A DNA stretch of 64,000 nucleotides from the NCBI RefSeq assembly GCF_003725545.1, contig NZ_RJLN01000007.1, forward strand, positions 1 through 64,000. Reading direction: 5' to 3'. The position numbers and the translations under genes were made by a program. The stretch's first letter is position 1. Each line of letters starts with the position of its first letter. The DNA is from Micromonospora solifontis (lineage in GTDB: Bacteria > Actinomycetota > Actinomycetes > Mycobacteriales > Micromonosporaceae). Below, in pieces: positions 30,224 to 40,008 of this stretch. The notes below the pieces were generated by a model. The model was not told the origin of the DNA. It ran no database searches and saw only the letters and a list, made by a program, of their open reading frames with translations.

Positions 30224-31414
30224 TCAGGCCGGGGGCAGCAGCAGGGTGAAGGTGGCGCCGCCACCCGGTGTGCCGGTCACGTCGACCGAACCCCGGTGCG
30301 CCCGGGCCACGTGCTGCACCAGCGCCAGGCCCAGCCCGAACCGCCGCCCCGCGCCCGACGTGCCGTGCGCGAACCGGTCGAACAGGCGGTCCGCCTCAAC
30401 CGGATCCAGCCCCACCCCGTCGTCGGCGACCTCGGCCGCCACCCGGCCGTCCCGCCGGTCGACCGTCACCGTGACGTGCCCACCGGCGGACACGTGCCCG
30501 ACGGCGTTGTCCACCAGCGCGGTCAGCGCCCGGCGCAGGGCGGTGGGCGCACCCCGGACCGGGACCGGCCCGGCCGCCGCGATCCGCAGGTCGACCGCCC
30601 GGCCCTCGGCGTACGCGGACATGCTCGCCACCACCTCGCGGGCCACCGCGGCCAGGTCGACCTCGGTCTCCGGCAGCGGCTGGTGCTCGGCCGCGGCGGA
30701 CACCAGCAGGTCCTCGACCACCTCACCGAGTGCCCGGGTGTCCGCGACGAGCTGGTCGAGCTGCCCGGCGAGGCGCTCGGGCGGCTGGGTACGGGCCCGC
30801 CGGGCCAGCAACTGGGCCCGGGTGTGCAGCACGGTGAGCGGGGTGCGCAGCTCGTGCGAGGCGTCGGCGACGAACCGGCGTTGCAGGGTGAGCGCGGTGG
30901 CCAGCGGCGCGACCGCCCGCCGGGCCAGCAACGCGGCGGCCACCAGCGCACCGGCCAGCCCGGCCAGCTCGGCCACGAGCAGCGCCAGCCCCAGCTGCTC
31001 CTGCTGGCGGTGCAGCGGCGCCAGATCGGCGGCGACCGCCCAACGGCTGCCGTCGGCCCGGCGCGCGACCAGCACCCGGATCGGCTGGTCGTCGCCGAGG
31101 CTGCGCTCGTACCGGCCGGGCGGCCGGCCGATCGCGTCGTGCAGCACCCGGGTCAGGGCGGGGGACGTGTTCGGGGTGACCTCGACCGGGCTCGTTCCGG
31201 CCCGCTGCCGGGCGAGGAACTGGCCGGGCGGCGGGTCGTCGACGTCCTCGGCCATCGCCAGCACCTTGGTCAGGCCCGCGTCGAGCGCCCGGGACTCCTG
31301 CCCGATGGTGAGCACGTACATCAACGCCCCGACCAGCAGCAGGACCAGCCCGATCGCCCCGGCGGTCTGGGCCACGCTGCGCCGCCGGGCAAGGGTCAGC
31401 CGGGCCTCGTCCAC
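30224..31414 (-). CDS. Two-component sensor histidine kinase
   Basis: The 396-residue membrane kinase has two helices (about residues 17-40 and 145-165) flanking an extracellular part of roughly 100 residues. The H-box ADASHELRTPL follows, then an N-box LVDNAVGHV, G1 DDGVGLDP and G2 RRFGLGLALVQHVARAH. GTG 31414 starts 10 bases after the response regulator stop. The stimulus is unknown. Its operon partner upstream is a secreted DUF3152 protein, which may be a target or a part of the signal. Confidence 0.9.
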   Translation of the reverse strand: MDEARLTLARRRSVAQTAGAIGLVLLLVGALMYVLTIGQESRALDAGLTKVLAMAEDVDDPPPGQFLARQRAGTSPVEVTPNTSPALTRVLHDAIGRPPGRYERSLGDDQPIRVLVARRADGSRWAVAADLAPLHRQQEQLGLALLVAELAGLAGALVAAALLARRAVAPLATALTLQRRFVADASHELRTPLTVLHTRAQLLARRARTQPPERLAGQLDQLVADTRALGEVVEDLLVSAAAEHQPLPETEVDLAAVAREVVASMSAYAEGRAVDLRIAAAGPVPVRGAPTALRRALTALVDNAVGHVSAGGHVTVTVDRRDGRVAAEVADDGVGLDPVEADRLFDRFAHGTSGAGRRFGLGLALVQHVARAHRGSVDVTGTPGGGATFTLLLPPA

Positions 31415-31424
31415 TCCGCCCGCC

Positions 31425-32105
31425 TCAGCCCGGGCCGAGCCGGTAGCCCAGCCCGTGCACCGTACGGACGGCGTCCCGGCCCAGCTTGCGGCGCAGGTGG
31501 TGGACGCAGGCGTCGACGGTGCCCGGGGCGTCGGCGTGGTCGAACGCGGCGCTGAGCAGCTCGGCCCGGGTGAAGGTCTTGGTCGGCCGGCCGGCCAGGG
31601 CGTGCAGCACGGCGAACTCCCGGGCGGAGAGCGGGATCTCCTCGCCGTCGTCGAGCACCCGGCGGTTGTCCACGTCCAGCCGGCGGCGCCCGAGCGGCAG
31701 CCAGCCGGCCCCCTCCGGGTGCCGGCGGCGCAGCGCCCGGAGCCGGGCCAGCAGCTCGGCCACCTCGAACGGCTTGACCAGGTAGTCCTCCGCGCCGGCG
31801 TCCAGCCCTTCCACCCGGTCGTCGACCGAGCCGCGGGCGGTGAGCAGCAGCACCGGGCAGGTCACGCCCCGGGCCCGCAGCCGGGTGACCAGGTCGAGGC
31901 CGTCCAGCGCCGGCAGCCCCCGGTCGACCACCATGAGCTGGTAGTCGCGGGTGAGCGCGTGGTGCAGCCCGGTGTGCCCGTCGGCGGCCACGTCGACCGC
32001 GTAGCCCTCCTCGGTGAGCAGGTCCGCGAGCAGGTCGGTGAGGGCCCGGTCGTCCTCGACCAGCAGCAGGCGGGGGCGGATGCTCTCCACCCGCCCAGTA
32101 TTCAC
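31425..32105 (-). CDS. OmpR-family response regulator
   Basis: The 226-residue regulator has acidic residues EDD near 17-19, phospho-acceptor Asp61 in VVDRGLP, and KPFE with the conserved Lys. The winged-helix output domain includes LSAREFAVLHALAGRPTKTFTRAELL and VDACVHHLRRKLG. GTG 32105 overlaps the stop of the DUF3152 gene (GTGA), so the two proteins are co-translated. It is paired with the kinase that follows. Confidence 0.92.
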   Translation of the reverse strand: MNTGRVESIRPRLLLVEDDRALTDLLADLLTEEGYAVDVAADGHTGLHHALTRDYQLMVVDRGLPALDGLDLVTRLRARGVTCPVLLLTARGSVDDRVEGLDAGAEDYLVKPFEVAELLARLRALRRRHPEGAGWLPLGRRRLDVDNRRVLDDGEEIPLSAREFAVLHALAGRPTKTFTRAELLSAAFDHADAPGTVDACVHHLRRKLGRDAVRTVHGLGYRLGPG

Positions 32106-33031
32106 CCGTCCCCGGCGGGTGGGTCCTCGGCGGGGATCGGGTCGTCGTACTGGCCGGACGGGCCGCTGAGCAGTGCGCCGTCCACCTCCGGCCACGCGTT
32201 CGGCGTGCAGCCGTGCAGGTTGAGGGTCTGCTGGAGCATCACCGGGGCCGGGCCGCCGGCCCGGGGGCAGAGTTCGTGCCCCCGGCCCAGCCGGTGACCG
32301 ACCTCGTGGTTGAGCAGGTACCGCCGGTAGTCGGCCAGATCCGGGAAGTGCGGCACGCCGTGCACCCAGCGGGCCACGTTGATCACCACCTGGTCGCCGT
32401 TGCGACAGGAGGTGTAGTGGTCGGCGGGGTCGGCGCAGAGCCGGCCCCGGGTCACCGGCGTGGTCAGCAGCACACTGAAATCGGCCCGATCGTCCCTGCC
32501 GACCCGTTGCAGCCGCCACTCGCCGCCCCCGGTCCAGCCGCGCGGATCGGCCAGGATCACCGCCACCTCCCGGGCGAAGCGCTCGACGTCGACGTTGCCG
32601 ATGCCCTGCTCGACGGCCACCCGGTAGCGGAGCAGCCGGCCGCCGCGCCCGGCCACGGCACCGAGCGCGGTGGCGGTGCGGAAGGTGCCCGTACCCCCGG
32701 CCGGGTAGGTGATCGCGCCGGCGGCCCGGCCGTTCGTCGGGACGACCGGCCGGTCCGTGGGCGGTGCCGGGCGCGCGGTGGCCGCCCGGGCGCCCGGTGC
32801 CGCCGGCCGGTCGGGGGCGGCCCGCCGGGCGGCGTACGCGCCACCGACCGCCACGCCGACCGCCACCACGAGCGCCAGCAACGTCGCCGTGCCGGCGCGG
32901 GACGCCCGACGCCGGTGCAGCCCCCCGTCCCGTCTCCCACGCCCGCCCACCACGTTCTCCGTCCGTCGCCCCGCCCCGATTCCACCGAGGAGTACGGACC
33001 CCGTCCCCGCCCGGTTGAACCGTGACCCCAC
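32102..33031 (-). CDS. DUF3152 protein, membrane-anchored zinc-protease-like
   Basis: The 309-residue protein has a basic N-terminal tail, one membrane helix (about residues 48-68) and an Ala/Pro-rich linker. The extracellular DUF3152 domain begins with GTGTFRTA and carries NHEVGHRLGRGHELC, an HExxH zinc site with a third His six residues on. Six cysteines probably form disulphides. DUF3152 proteins are widespread in actinobacteria and have no established substrate. It is the first gene of the operon with a response regulator and kinase. Confidence 0.85.
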   Translation of the reverse strand: MGSRFNRAGTGSVLLGGIGAGRRTENVVGGRGRRDGGLHRRRASRAGTATLLALVVAVGVAVGGAYAARRAAPDRPAAPGARAATARPAPPTDRPVVPTNGRAAGAITYPAGGTGTFRTATALGAVAGRGGRLLRYRVAVEQGIGNVDVERFAREVAVILADPRGWTGGGEWRLQRVGRDDRADFSVLLTTPVTRGRLCADPADHYTSCRNGDQVVINVARWVHGVPHFPDLADYRRYLLNHEVGHRLGRGHELCPRAGGPAPVMLQQTLNLHGCTPNAWPEVDGALLSGPSGQYDDPIPAEDPPAGDG

Positions 33032-33167
33032 TCACCGGCCGCCGACCGGCCGCCGCCGGTACCGTCGGTGCGGGTTGCGGCATCTCGCGGTGTCCCGGCA
33101 CCGAATCAGCCCGCCCCGCCGCAAGCCGCGCCGGGCCTGGGGGACGACGAATTCGAGGAGGGCGGCC

Positions 33168-34373
33168 GTGTCGGAGGCTGAGCGGCTGCTCGCCGATGCC
33201 CTCGCGGCGGCGCGCGGCGCCGACGTACGGGCGGCCGAACGGGCGCTGGACCGGCTGGTGGTCGGCGACCCGGCGGCGGTGGACGCGGCGCTGCTGACCC
33301 GACTGGTCCGCGCCCTGGGGCGGCTCTGGCCGCGCGGCTGGCAGCCGGTCGACCTGGACCGGATCGCCACCCGGCGGTTGGCGCCCCGGGGCGCCCGGCT
33401 GCTCCGGGACGTGCTGGCCGCCCAACGCCGGGCGCAGCCCGGTCCGGTCCCCCCGTGGTTCGACGACCAGCTCACCGAGCTGGCGGCCGGGTGGGACGCC
33501 GACCTCGGCTGGCTGGACCGCCGGTCTGGGGGCGACCGGATCACCGCCCTGCGGGACGCGGTGGACGCGCTCGGGCTGGTCGAGGGGCTGCCGCCGATCG
33601 CCCTGCTCCGCCCGCCGCCCGGCGCCACCACGACCACCCCGCGCGCCGCCGCCTCGGCCACCGGCTCGCGGATGCTCGACCGGGTACGCGCGCTGCTGGC
33701 CAAGGCCGAGTCGACCACCTTCCCGGCCGAGGCCGAGGCGCTGACCGGGAAGGCCCAGGAGCTGATGGCCCGGCACAGCATCGACGCGGCGCTGCTCGAC
33801 GCCGCCGCCGAGCGGCCCGACCGGCCCAGCGGGGTGCGGCTGGGCACCGACGCACCGTACGCGGCGGCCAAGGCGCTGCTCGTCCAGGAGGTGGCGGCGG
33901 CGAACCGCTGCGAGTCGGTCTGGTCCGACGACCTGGGCTTCGCCACCGTGCTCGGCTTCCCCGCCGACCTGGCCGCGGTGGAACTGCTGCACACCTCGCT
34001 GCTGGTCCAGGCGACCGCCGCGATGCTGCGCGGGCGGGGCGAGCGCCGGGCCGGCAGCGGCCGGCGGACCAAGGGCTACGACGAGTCCTTCCTCAACGCG
34101 TTCGCGCTGCGGATCGGGGAGCGGCTGCGGGCGGCCACCGCGGCGGAGGAACGGGTGGCGGCCGAGGAGCGGGGCGACGACCGGCTGCTCCCGGTGCTCG
34201 CCGCCCGCTCGGACGCCGTGCGGGAGCGGGTCGACCAGCTCTTCCCGGGCGTGACCCGGCACCGCCTCCAGGTGCGGGACGCCGAGGGCTGGACCTCGGG
34301 CACCTCGGCCGCCGACCGGGCCTCGCTCGACGTCGGCGCGCCGGCACGCCGCGCGGTACGCCGCGGTCGCTGA
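33168..34373 (+). CDS. DUF2786 domain protein
   Basis: The 401-residue soluble protein has a central DUF2786 segment (RMLDRVRALLAKAESTTFPAEAEALTGKAQELM, about residues 165-200) and an RGERRAGSGRRTKGYDESFLNAF stretch near 300. The segment is found in many actinobacterial and phage proteins of unknown function. GTG 33168 is preferred because GAGGAGG precedes it. It is divergent from the DUF3152 operon. Confidence 0.85.
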   Translation: MSEAERLLADALAAARGADVRAAERALDRLVVGDPAAVDAALLTRLVRALGRLWPRGWQPVDLDRIATRRLAPRGARLLRDVLAAQRRAQPGPVPPWFDDQLTELAAGWDADLGWLDRRSGGDRITALRDAVDALGLVEGLPPIALLRPPPGATTTTPRAAASATGSRMLDRVRALLAKAESTTFPAEAEALTGKAQELMARHSIDAALLDAAAERPDRPSGVRLGTDAPYAAAKALLVQEVAAANRCESVWSDDLGFATVLGFPADLAAVELLHTSLLVQATAAMLRGRGERRAGSGRRTKGYDESFLNAFALRIGERLRAATAAEERVAAEERGDDRLLPVLAARSDAVRERVDQLFPGVTRHRLQVRDAEGWTSGTSAADRASLDVGAPARRAVRRGR

Positions 34374-34465
34374 TTTTTTCGGGGAAGATGTCGGTTCGGG
34401 CGGCCCGGCTCCGACCCGTCTGCGAGAGGCGCCACCGCCGGTGGCCCGGACCCGAGGAGTGGACC

Positions 34466-34837
34466 GTGAAGTACATGCTGCTGATCTGGAACCGGCCCGG
34501 CTTCGTGGAGGAGCTGTCCGAGGAGGAGCGAAACGCGATCTTCGGCGACGTCGACCGGATCATGAAGGAGCTGACCGAGTCCGGGGAGCTGGTGGGCGGC
34601 GACGCCCTGGCCCACCCGTCGCAGACCCGTACCGTCCGGCCGGGTGCCGGCGGCCGGGCGGAGATCACCGACGGGCCGTTCGTGGAGAGCAAGGAGCAGT
34701 TCGCCGGCTACCTGATGATCGACTGCGAGACCCCGGAGCGGGCCGCCGAGATCGGCGCGAGCTGGCCGGACGTGGCGCGCGGAGTGGGCGTGCTGGAGGT
34801 GCGGCCGGTGATGGAGCAGGCCGGGACGGAGATGTGA
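34466..34837 (+). CDS. YCII-related DGPF-motif protein, partner of the sigma factor
   Basis: The 123-residue dimeric alpha/beta protein has the conserved ITDGPFVESKEQFAGY signature that names the DGPF family. Such proteins are nearly always encoded next to ECF42-type sigma factors, and their exact role is unclear. GTG 34466 follows GAGGAG. The stop overlaps the sigma gene start (GTGA). Confidence 0.92.
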   Translation: MKYMLLIWNRPGFVEELSEEERNAIFGDVDRIMKELTESGELVGGDALAHPSQTRTVRPGAGGRAEITDGPFVESKEQFAGYLMIDCETPERAAEIGASWPDVARGVGVLEVRPVMEQAGTEM

Positions 34838-36078
34838 CGTCGCCGGTCGTCGAGGACCTGCTGCGCACGCTCGCGCCGCAGGTCCTCGGCGTGCTGGTGC
34901 GCCGGCACGGCCAGTTCTACGCCTGCGAGGACGCCGTCCAGGAGGCGCTGCTCGCCGCCGCGACCCAGTGGCCGGCGCAGGGCGTCCCCGACCACCCCCG
35001 CTCGTGGCTGGTCACCGTGGCGACCCGCCGGCTCACCGACGAGTGGCGCAGCGAGCGGGCCCGCCGGGACCGCGAGGTCGCGGTGGCGGTCCGCGAGCCG
35101 GCGTACGCGGCGGTCGCGCCGCCCGCCGACGAGGAGCCACCGGCGGCGGACGACACGCTGAAGCTGCTCTTCCTCTGCTGCCACCCGGCGCTCGGGGTAT
35201 CCGCCCAGGTGGCCCTGACGCTGCGCGCGGTGGGTGGCCTGAGCACGGCGGAGATCGCCCGCGCGTACCTGGTGCCGGAGGCGACGATGAGCCAGCGGAT
35301 CCGCCGGGCCAAGCAGCGGATCGAGGCGGCCGGGGCCCGGTTCGTCCTGCCCTCGGCGGCCGACCGGGACGAGCGGCTCGGTGCCGTGCTGCACGTGCTC
35401 TACCTGGTCTTCAACGAAGGGTACGCCGCCTCCAGCGGCGGCGAGCTGCACCGGGCCGAGCTGACCGGGGAGGCGATCCGGCTGGCCCGGGAGCTGCACC
35501 GGCTGCTCCCGGACGACGGCGAGGTGGCCGGGCTGCTCGCGCTGACGCTGCTCACCGACGCCCACCGGGCCGCCCGCACCGGCCCGGGCGGGGAGCTGAT
35601 CCCGCTGTCCGAGCAGGACCGTGGCCGCTGGGACCGGGCGGAGATCGAGGAGGGCGTGGCCCTGGTGGCCGCGGCGCTGACCTGGTCGCCGCCCGGCCCG
35701 TACCAGGTGCAGGCGGCGATCGCCGCGGTGCACGCGGAGGCGCCGTCGGCGGCCGAGACGGACTGGCCGCAGATCGTCGCGCTCTACCGGGTGCTGGCCC
35801 GGCTCGCGCCGAACCCGATGGTCACCCTCAACCAGGCCGCCGCGGTGGCCATGGTGGACGGCCCCCGGGCCGGGCTGGCCCTGCTGGCGCCGCTGGACGC
35901 CGACGAGCGCGTCGCCGGGCACCACCGGCTCGCCGCCGTCCGGGCGCACCTGCTGGAGCTGGCCGGCGACCGGGACGCCGCGCGGGCCGCGTACCTGGCC
36001 GCCGCCCGGGCCACCACCAGCCTGCCCGAGCAGCGTTATCTGGAGGTACGCGCCGCCCGGCTGGCCGCCGAGCGGTGA
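34834..36078 (+). CDS. ECF sigma factor with TPR-like C-terminal domain (ECF42 type)
   Basis: The 414-residue sigma factor redirects RNA polymerase. The N-terminal sigma2 region includes YACEDAVQEALLAAATQWP and WLVTVATRRLTDEWRSERAR; sigma4 has LTLRAVGGLSTAEIARAYLVPEATMSQRIRRAKQRI. A long helical C-terminal extension (LYLVFNEGYAASSG through NPMVTLNQAAAVAM) is typical of ECF42 and takes the place of an anti-sigma factor. It is translationally coupled to the DGPF protein and followed by a DHFR-like gene that may belong to its regulon. Confidence 0.93.
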   Translation: MTSPVVEDLLRTLAPQVLGVLVRRHGQFYACEDAVQEALLAAATQWPAQGVPDHPRSWLVTVATRRLTDEWRSERARRDREVAVAVREPAYAAVAPPADEEPPAADDTLKLLFLCCHPALGVSAQVALTLRAVGGLSTAEIARAYLVPEATMSQRIRRAKQRIEAAGARFVLPSAADRDERLGAVLHVLYLVFNEGYAASSGGELHRAELTGEAIRLARELHRLLPDDGEVAGLLALTLLTDAHRAARTGPGGELIPLSEQDRGRWDRAEIEEGVALVAAALTWSPPGPYQVQAAIAAVHAEAPSAAETDWPQIVALYRVLARLAPNPMVTLNQAAAVAMVDGPRAGLALLAPLDADERVAGHHRLAAVRAHLLELAGDRDAARAAYLAAARATTSLPEQRYLEVRAARLAAER

Positions 36079-36107
36079 GTTTTCCCGACCCCGGGAGTCC
36101 ACCGGAC

Positions 36108-36791
36108 ATGACACAGGTGACCGGTCAGATCTCGGTGTCGCTGGACGGGTACGTCGCCGCGCCGGGACAGAGCAAGCAGGATCCGCTGGGCCGAGGCGGC
36201 CTGCGGTTGCACGAGTGGCTCTTCGCCGCCGACAGACGGCGGGAGCAGCACGGGCTCGACGGTGCGCAGCGCGACGTCGACGCCGCGATCGTCGACGAGC
36301 TGACCGCCGGCGTCGGCGCGTACGTGATGGGCCGCCGGATGTTCGGCGGCGGCGAGGGTGCCTGGGACCTGGGTTGGACCGGCTGGTGGGGGGACGATCC
36401 GCCCTGGCACGTCCCGGTGTTCGTGCTGACCCACCACCCGCGCGAGTCAGTGGTGATGCGGGGCGGCACCGAGTACCACTTCGTCACCGACGGCATCGAG
36501 GCGGCGCTGAAACTGGCGCGGGCCGCCGCGGGCGACCGGGACGTCGCGGTGGCGGGCGGGGGAAGCGCGACCCGGCAGTACCTCGCCGCCGGGCTGCTCG
36601 ACACGCTCTGGCTGCACGTGGTGCCGATCGTCCTGGGCGGCGGCACCCCCCTCTTCGACGGGCCGCTCGACGGGATCACCCTGGAGCCGGCGCGGGTGGT
36701 GCCCGCACCGGCCGTCACCCATGTGCAATACCGGATCAGGCCCGGCACTCCCGGGTCAGGCGCTGCGGGATCGCCACGAACGTCGAGCTGA
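36108..36791 (+). CDS. Dihydrofolate-reductase-like protein (RibD C-terminal family)
   Basis: The 227-residue reductase-like protein begins with GQISVSLDGYVAAPGQ and contains YVMGRRMFGGG, VFVLTHHPRESV, DVAVAGGGSATRQYLAAGLLDTLWLHVVPIVLGGGTPLF, all typical of the RibD_C/DHFR superfamily YyaP group. The NADPH site is plausible but the substrate is unknown. It follows the sigma gene by 29 bases. Its last 56 bases overlap the 3' end of the convergent lipoprotein gene. Confidence 0.87.
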   Translation: MTQVTGQISVSLDGYVAAPGQSKQDPLGRGGLRLHEWLFAADRRREQHGLDGAQRDVDAAIVDELTAGVGAYVMGRRMFGGGEGAWDLGWTGWWGDDPPWHVPVFVLTHHPRESVVMRGGTEYHFVTDGIEAALKLARAAAGDRDVAVAGGGSATRQYLAAGLLDTLWLHVVPIVLGGGTPLFDGPLDGITLEPARVVPAPAVTHVQYRIRPGTPGSGAAGSPRTSS

Positions 36792-37227
36792 GCCACTTCA
36801 CCGGGCTGGCCGACTTCGCGCCGGCGTCGATCTTCTGCGCGGTCTCGGTGACCAGTGCCTTGATCTCCGGGTCCGCGGCCTTGGCGGCCTGCCCGCGTAC
36901 GTCGTCGGCCAGGTCGGCCAGGTCGGCCTTGACCTGCGCGTTGATCTGCTCCGGGGTGAGCTGCTTCCGGGCCGCCGCCGCCGAGTCGGCGGCGATCTCC
37001 CGGCTCTTGGCGATGATCAGCTTGTCCACCTCGGCGCAGACCGCGGCGGTGTTCGCCGCGGTCGGCGGCTCGGCGGTGGTCGGGCCGGGCTCGGCGGAGG
37101 TGACGCTCGGCGCGGCCGTCGGGCTGCCCACCGGGGCCGCGCTGTCCTCCCCGGTGGACTGGCAGGCCCCGGCGAGGGCGGTCAGGGTCACCAGGGTGGC
37201 GGCGCGGAGCGCGCTGGTGGTGGACAT
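36736..37227 (-). CDS. Putative lipoprotein of unknown function
   Basis: The 163-residue protein has a hydrophobic start with a lipobox-like ALAGAC near residue 21, a Thr/Pro/Ala-rich linker and a helical Ala/Asp/Lys-rich domain. No family is named. The signal sequence suggests anchoring to the outer membrane face. ATG 37227 is chosen because it gives the proper signal sequence. Confidence 0.7.
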   Translation of the reverse strand: MSTTSALRAATLVTLTALAGACQSTGEDSAAPVGSPTAAPSVTSAEPGPTTAEPPTAANTAAVCAEVDKLIIAKSREIAADSAAAARKQLTPEQINAQVKADLADLADDVRGQAAKAADPEIKALVTETAQKIDAGAKSASPVKWLSSTFVAIPQRLTRECRA

Positions 37228-37432
37228 CCTTCTCCCCGTACGGGTCGTCGGCCGTCGGTCACGGCCGGTGGTCGGCCGGGGCTTCCTCGCGGTGCCGCCA
37301 CCCGCGCCCCGACGGATCGGGTGGCGTCGGACCGAGTGTGCCAAGCGCGCGGCGCGGCCGCCGCACCGGCGGTCCGCGCGCAGCGCGCCGGGCCGGCGAG
37401 GTGCCGGCCCGGCGACGCGGTATGGCCGTACG

Positions 37433-37606
37433 TCAGCTCTTGAAGGCGTCCTTGACCTTCTCGCCGGCCTGCTTGAGGTTGGCCTCGGTCTGGTCGGTAC
37501 GGCCCTCGGCCTCGAGGCGCTCGTTGTCGGTCGCCCGGCCGACGCCCTCCTTCACCTTGCCGGCGGTGTTCTCGGTCGCGTTGCCGATCTTGTCGTCGTA
37601 ACCCAT
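37433..37606 (-). CDS. CsbD-family small stress protein
   Basis: The 57-residue hydrophilic protein has the CsbD pattern GYDDKIGNATENTAGKVKEG and a second related repeat (ANLKQAGEKVKDAF). CsbD-like proteins are abundant general-stress proteins without known activity. ATG 37606 follows GGAGG; the upstream in-frame GTG overlaps that ribosome site. Confidence 0.92.
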   Translation of the reverse strand: MGYDDKIGNATENTAGKVKEGVGRATDNERLEAEGRTDQTEANLKQAGEKVKDAFKS

Positions 37607-37738
37607 CGGAACCTCCACTCAGCAGTACATCCTGACGATGTGGAGGTACCCCGCCGGCCGGCGACTCAACCCACCGCCGCTCACCGAGGGTGAACGCACG
37701 CCCCGGACGGACCGGGACGGCGGCCGGGGGCGGCGGCT

Positions 37739-39994
37739 TCAGCCGACCGGCCGGAAGCCCCGCAGCCGGAGGCTGTTCGCCACCACGAAGACCGAGGAGA
37801 ACGCCATCGCGGCTCCGGCGATCATCGGGTTGAGCAGGCCGGCGGCGGCCAGCGGCAGGGCGGCCACGTTGTAGGCGAAGGCCCAGAACAGGTTGCCCTT
37901 GATGATGCCCAGCGTGCGCCGGGAGAGCCGGATGGCGTCCACCGCCGCCATCAGGTCGCCGCGCACCAGGGTCAGGTCGGATGCCTCGATCGCCACGTCG
38001 GTGCCGGTGCCCATGGCCAGTCCGAGGTCGGCCTGGGCCAGCGCGGCGGCGTCGTTGACCCCGTCGCCGACCATGGCCACCGTCCGCCCCTCGCCCTGGA
38101 GGCGCTTCACCGCGTCCACCTTGTCGGCGGGGAGCACCTCGGCGATCACCTGGTCGATGCCGACCTCGGCGCCCACCGCCCGCGCGACGGTGGCGTTGTC
38201 GCCGGTGAGCAGCACCGGGGTCAGCCCGAGTTCGCGCAGCCGGGCGACCGCCGCCCGGCTGGTCGGCTTCACCACGTCGGCCACCGCGAGCACCCCGCGG
38301 GCCCGGCCGTCCCAGCCGGCCAGGACCGCCGTCCGCCCGGCGGCCTCCGCGTCGGTCGCCGCCCGCGCGATCTCCTCGGGTACGTCGAGACCCCGCTCCC
38401 GCAGCAGCCGGAGCCGCCCGACGACCAGGTCCCGGCCGTCGACCGACCCGGTGACGCCGAGCCCTTCCGCGTTGGCGAAGCCGTCGACGGCCGGCAGCGG
38501 GCCCCGCTCGGCGGCACCGTCGGTGATCGCCCGGGCGATCGGGTGCTCGGAGGCCGCCTCCAGCGCCCCGGCCAGCCGGAGCAGCTCGTCGGCGTCCTGG
38601 CCAACCGCCGGGAGCACGTCGACCAGGGTCATCCGGCCGGTGGTGACGGTGCCGGTCTTGTCCAGCACCACGGTGTCGACCTGGCGGGTCGACTCCAGCA
38701 TCTCCGGCCCCTTGATCAGGATGCCGAGCTGGGCGCCCCGACCGGTGCCGACCAGCAGTGCGGTCGGCGTGGCCAGGCCGAGGGCGCACGGGCAGGCGAT
38801 GATCAGCACGGCCACCGCGGCGGTGAACGCGGCGGTCGTCCCCGCCCCGGTGCCGAGCCACCAGCCCAGCGTGCCGGCGGCCAGGGCGATCACGATCGGC
38901 ACGAAGACCCCGGAGATCCGGTCGGCGAGCCGCTGCACCGCCGCCTTCCCGGTCTGCGCCTGCTCCACCAGCTTCGCCATCTGGGCGAGCTGGGTGTCCC
39001 CGCCGATCCGGGTGGCCCGGACGACCAGCCGTCCGCCGGCGTTGACGGTCGCGCCGACCACGGTGTCGCCCGGGCCGACCTCGACCGGTACCGACTCGCC
39101 GGTGAGCATGCTGGCGTCGACCGCCGAGGTGCCGTCCTCGACCACGCCGTCGGTGGCGACCTTCTCGCCGGGGCGGACCACGAACCGGTCCCCGGCCACG
39201 AGCTGGTCCACCGGGATCCGGGTCTCCCGGTCGCCGCGCAGCACCGCGACGTCCTTGGCGCCCAGTTCGAGCAGGGCCCGCAGGGCGGCGCCGGCGGTCC
39301 GCTTGGCGCGGGCCTCGAAGTAGCGGCCGGCGAGGATGAAGACCGTCACCCCGGCCGCCGCCTCCAGGTAGATGTTGCCGGCGCCGTCGGTGCGGGTGAT
39401 GTCGAAGCGGAACGGGTGGGTCATCCCGGGCATCCCGGCGTCGCCGAGGAAGAGCGCCCAGAGCGACCAGCCGAACGCGGCGAGGGTGCCGAGCGACACC
39501 AGGGTGTCCATGGTGGCCGCGCCGTGCCGCAGGTTGATCCAGGCGGCCCGGTGGAACGGCAGCCCGCCGTAGACCACCACCGGGGCGGCCAGGGTCAGCG
39601 ACAACCACTGCCAGTAGTCGAACTGCCAGGCCGGAACCATGGCCAGCAGGATCACCGGCACCGCCAGGGCCACCGACACCCACAGCCGGGTGCGCAGGCC
39701 GCGCAGTTCGTCCACCGGTCCGGCGGTCGCCTCGGCCGCCGCCTGCGCGGGCGGCGGCGGCACCACCGCCGTGTAGCCGGTCTTCTCCACGGTGGCGATC
39801 AGGTCCGCCGGGGTGACGTCCTCGGCGTACCGGACGGTGGCCTTCTCGGTGGCGTAGTTGACCGTCGCCTCGACGCCGTCCATCCGGTTGAGCTTCTTCT
39901 CGATCCGGGCGGCGCAGGAGGCGCAGGTCATGCCGCCGATCGCGAGTTCGATCCGATTCGGCGCGACCGGCAACGACTTCGCGGTCGAGGTCAT
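37739..39994 (-). CDS. copA: Copper-exporting P-type ATPase CopA
   Basis: The 751-residue P1B ATPase pumps Cu(I) out of the cell. An N-terminal heavy-metal domain has GMTCASC (Cys24, Cys27). The membrane CPC motif lies in [12 protein letters not shown] near residue 399, DKTGTVTTG holds the phosphorylated Asp near 443, SEHPIARAI the HP motif near 483, and [16 protein letters not shown] the hinge. Eight helices are likely. ATG 39994 lies 14 bases after the preceding gene. It is in the copZ-(secreted protein)-copA operon downstream of CsoR boxes. Confidence 0.94.
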   Translation of the reverse strand: MTSTAKSLPVAPNRIELAIGGMTCASCAARIEKKLNRMDGVEATVNYATEKATVRYAEDVTPADLIATVEKTGYTAVVPPPPAQAAAEATAGPVDELRGLRTRLWVSVALAVPVILLAMVPAWQFDYWQWLSLTLAAPVVVYGGLPFHRAAWINLRHGAATMDTLVSLGTLAAFGWSLWALFLGDAGMPGMTHPFRFDITRTDGAGNIYLEAAAGVTVFILAGRYFEARAKRTAGAALRALLELGAKDVAVLRGDRETRIPVDQLVAGDRFVVRPGEKVATDGVVEDGTSAVDASMLTGESVPVEVGPGDTVVGATVNAGGRLVVRATRIGGDTQLAQMAKLVEQAQTGKAAVQRLADRISGVFVPIVIALAAGTLGWWLGTGAGTTAAFTAAVAVLIIACPCALGLATPTALLVGTGRGAQLGILIKGPEMLESTRQVDTVVLDKTGTVTTGRMTLVDVLPAVGQDADELLRLAGALEAASEHPIARAITDGAAERGPLPAVDGFANAEGLGVTGSVDGRDLVVGRLRLLRERGLDVPEEIARAATDAEAAGRTAVLAGWDGRARGVLAVADVVKPTSRAAVARLRELGLTPVLLTGDNATVARAVGAEVGIDQVIAEVLPADKVDAVKRLQGEGRTVAMVGDGVNDAAALAQADLGLAMGTGTDVAIEASDLTLVRGDLMAAVDAIRLSRRTLGIIKGNLFWAFAYNVAALPLAAAGLLNPMIAGAAMAFSSVFVVANSLRLRGFRPVG

Positions 39995-40008
39995 CGCGGC
40001 ACCTCCTG

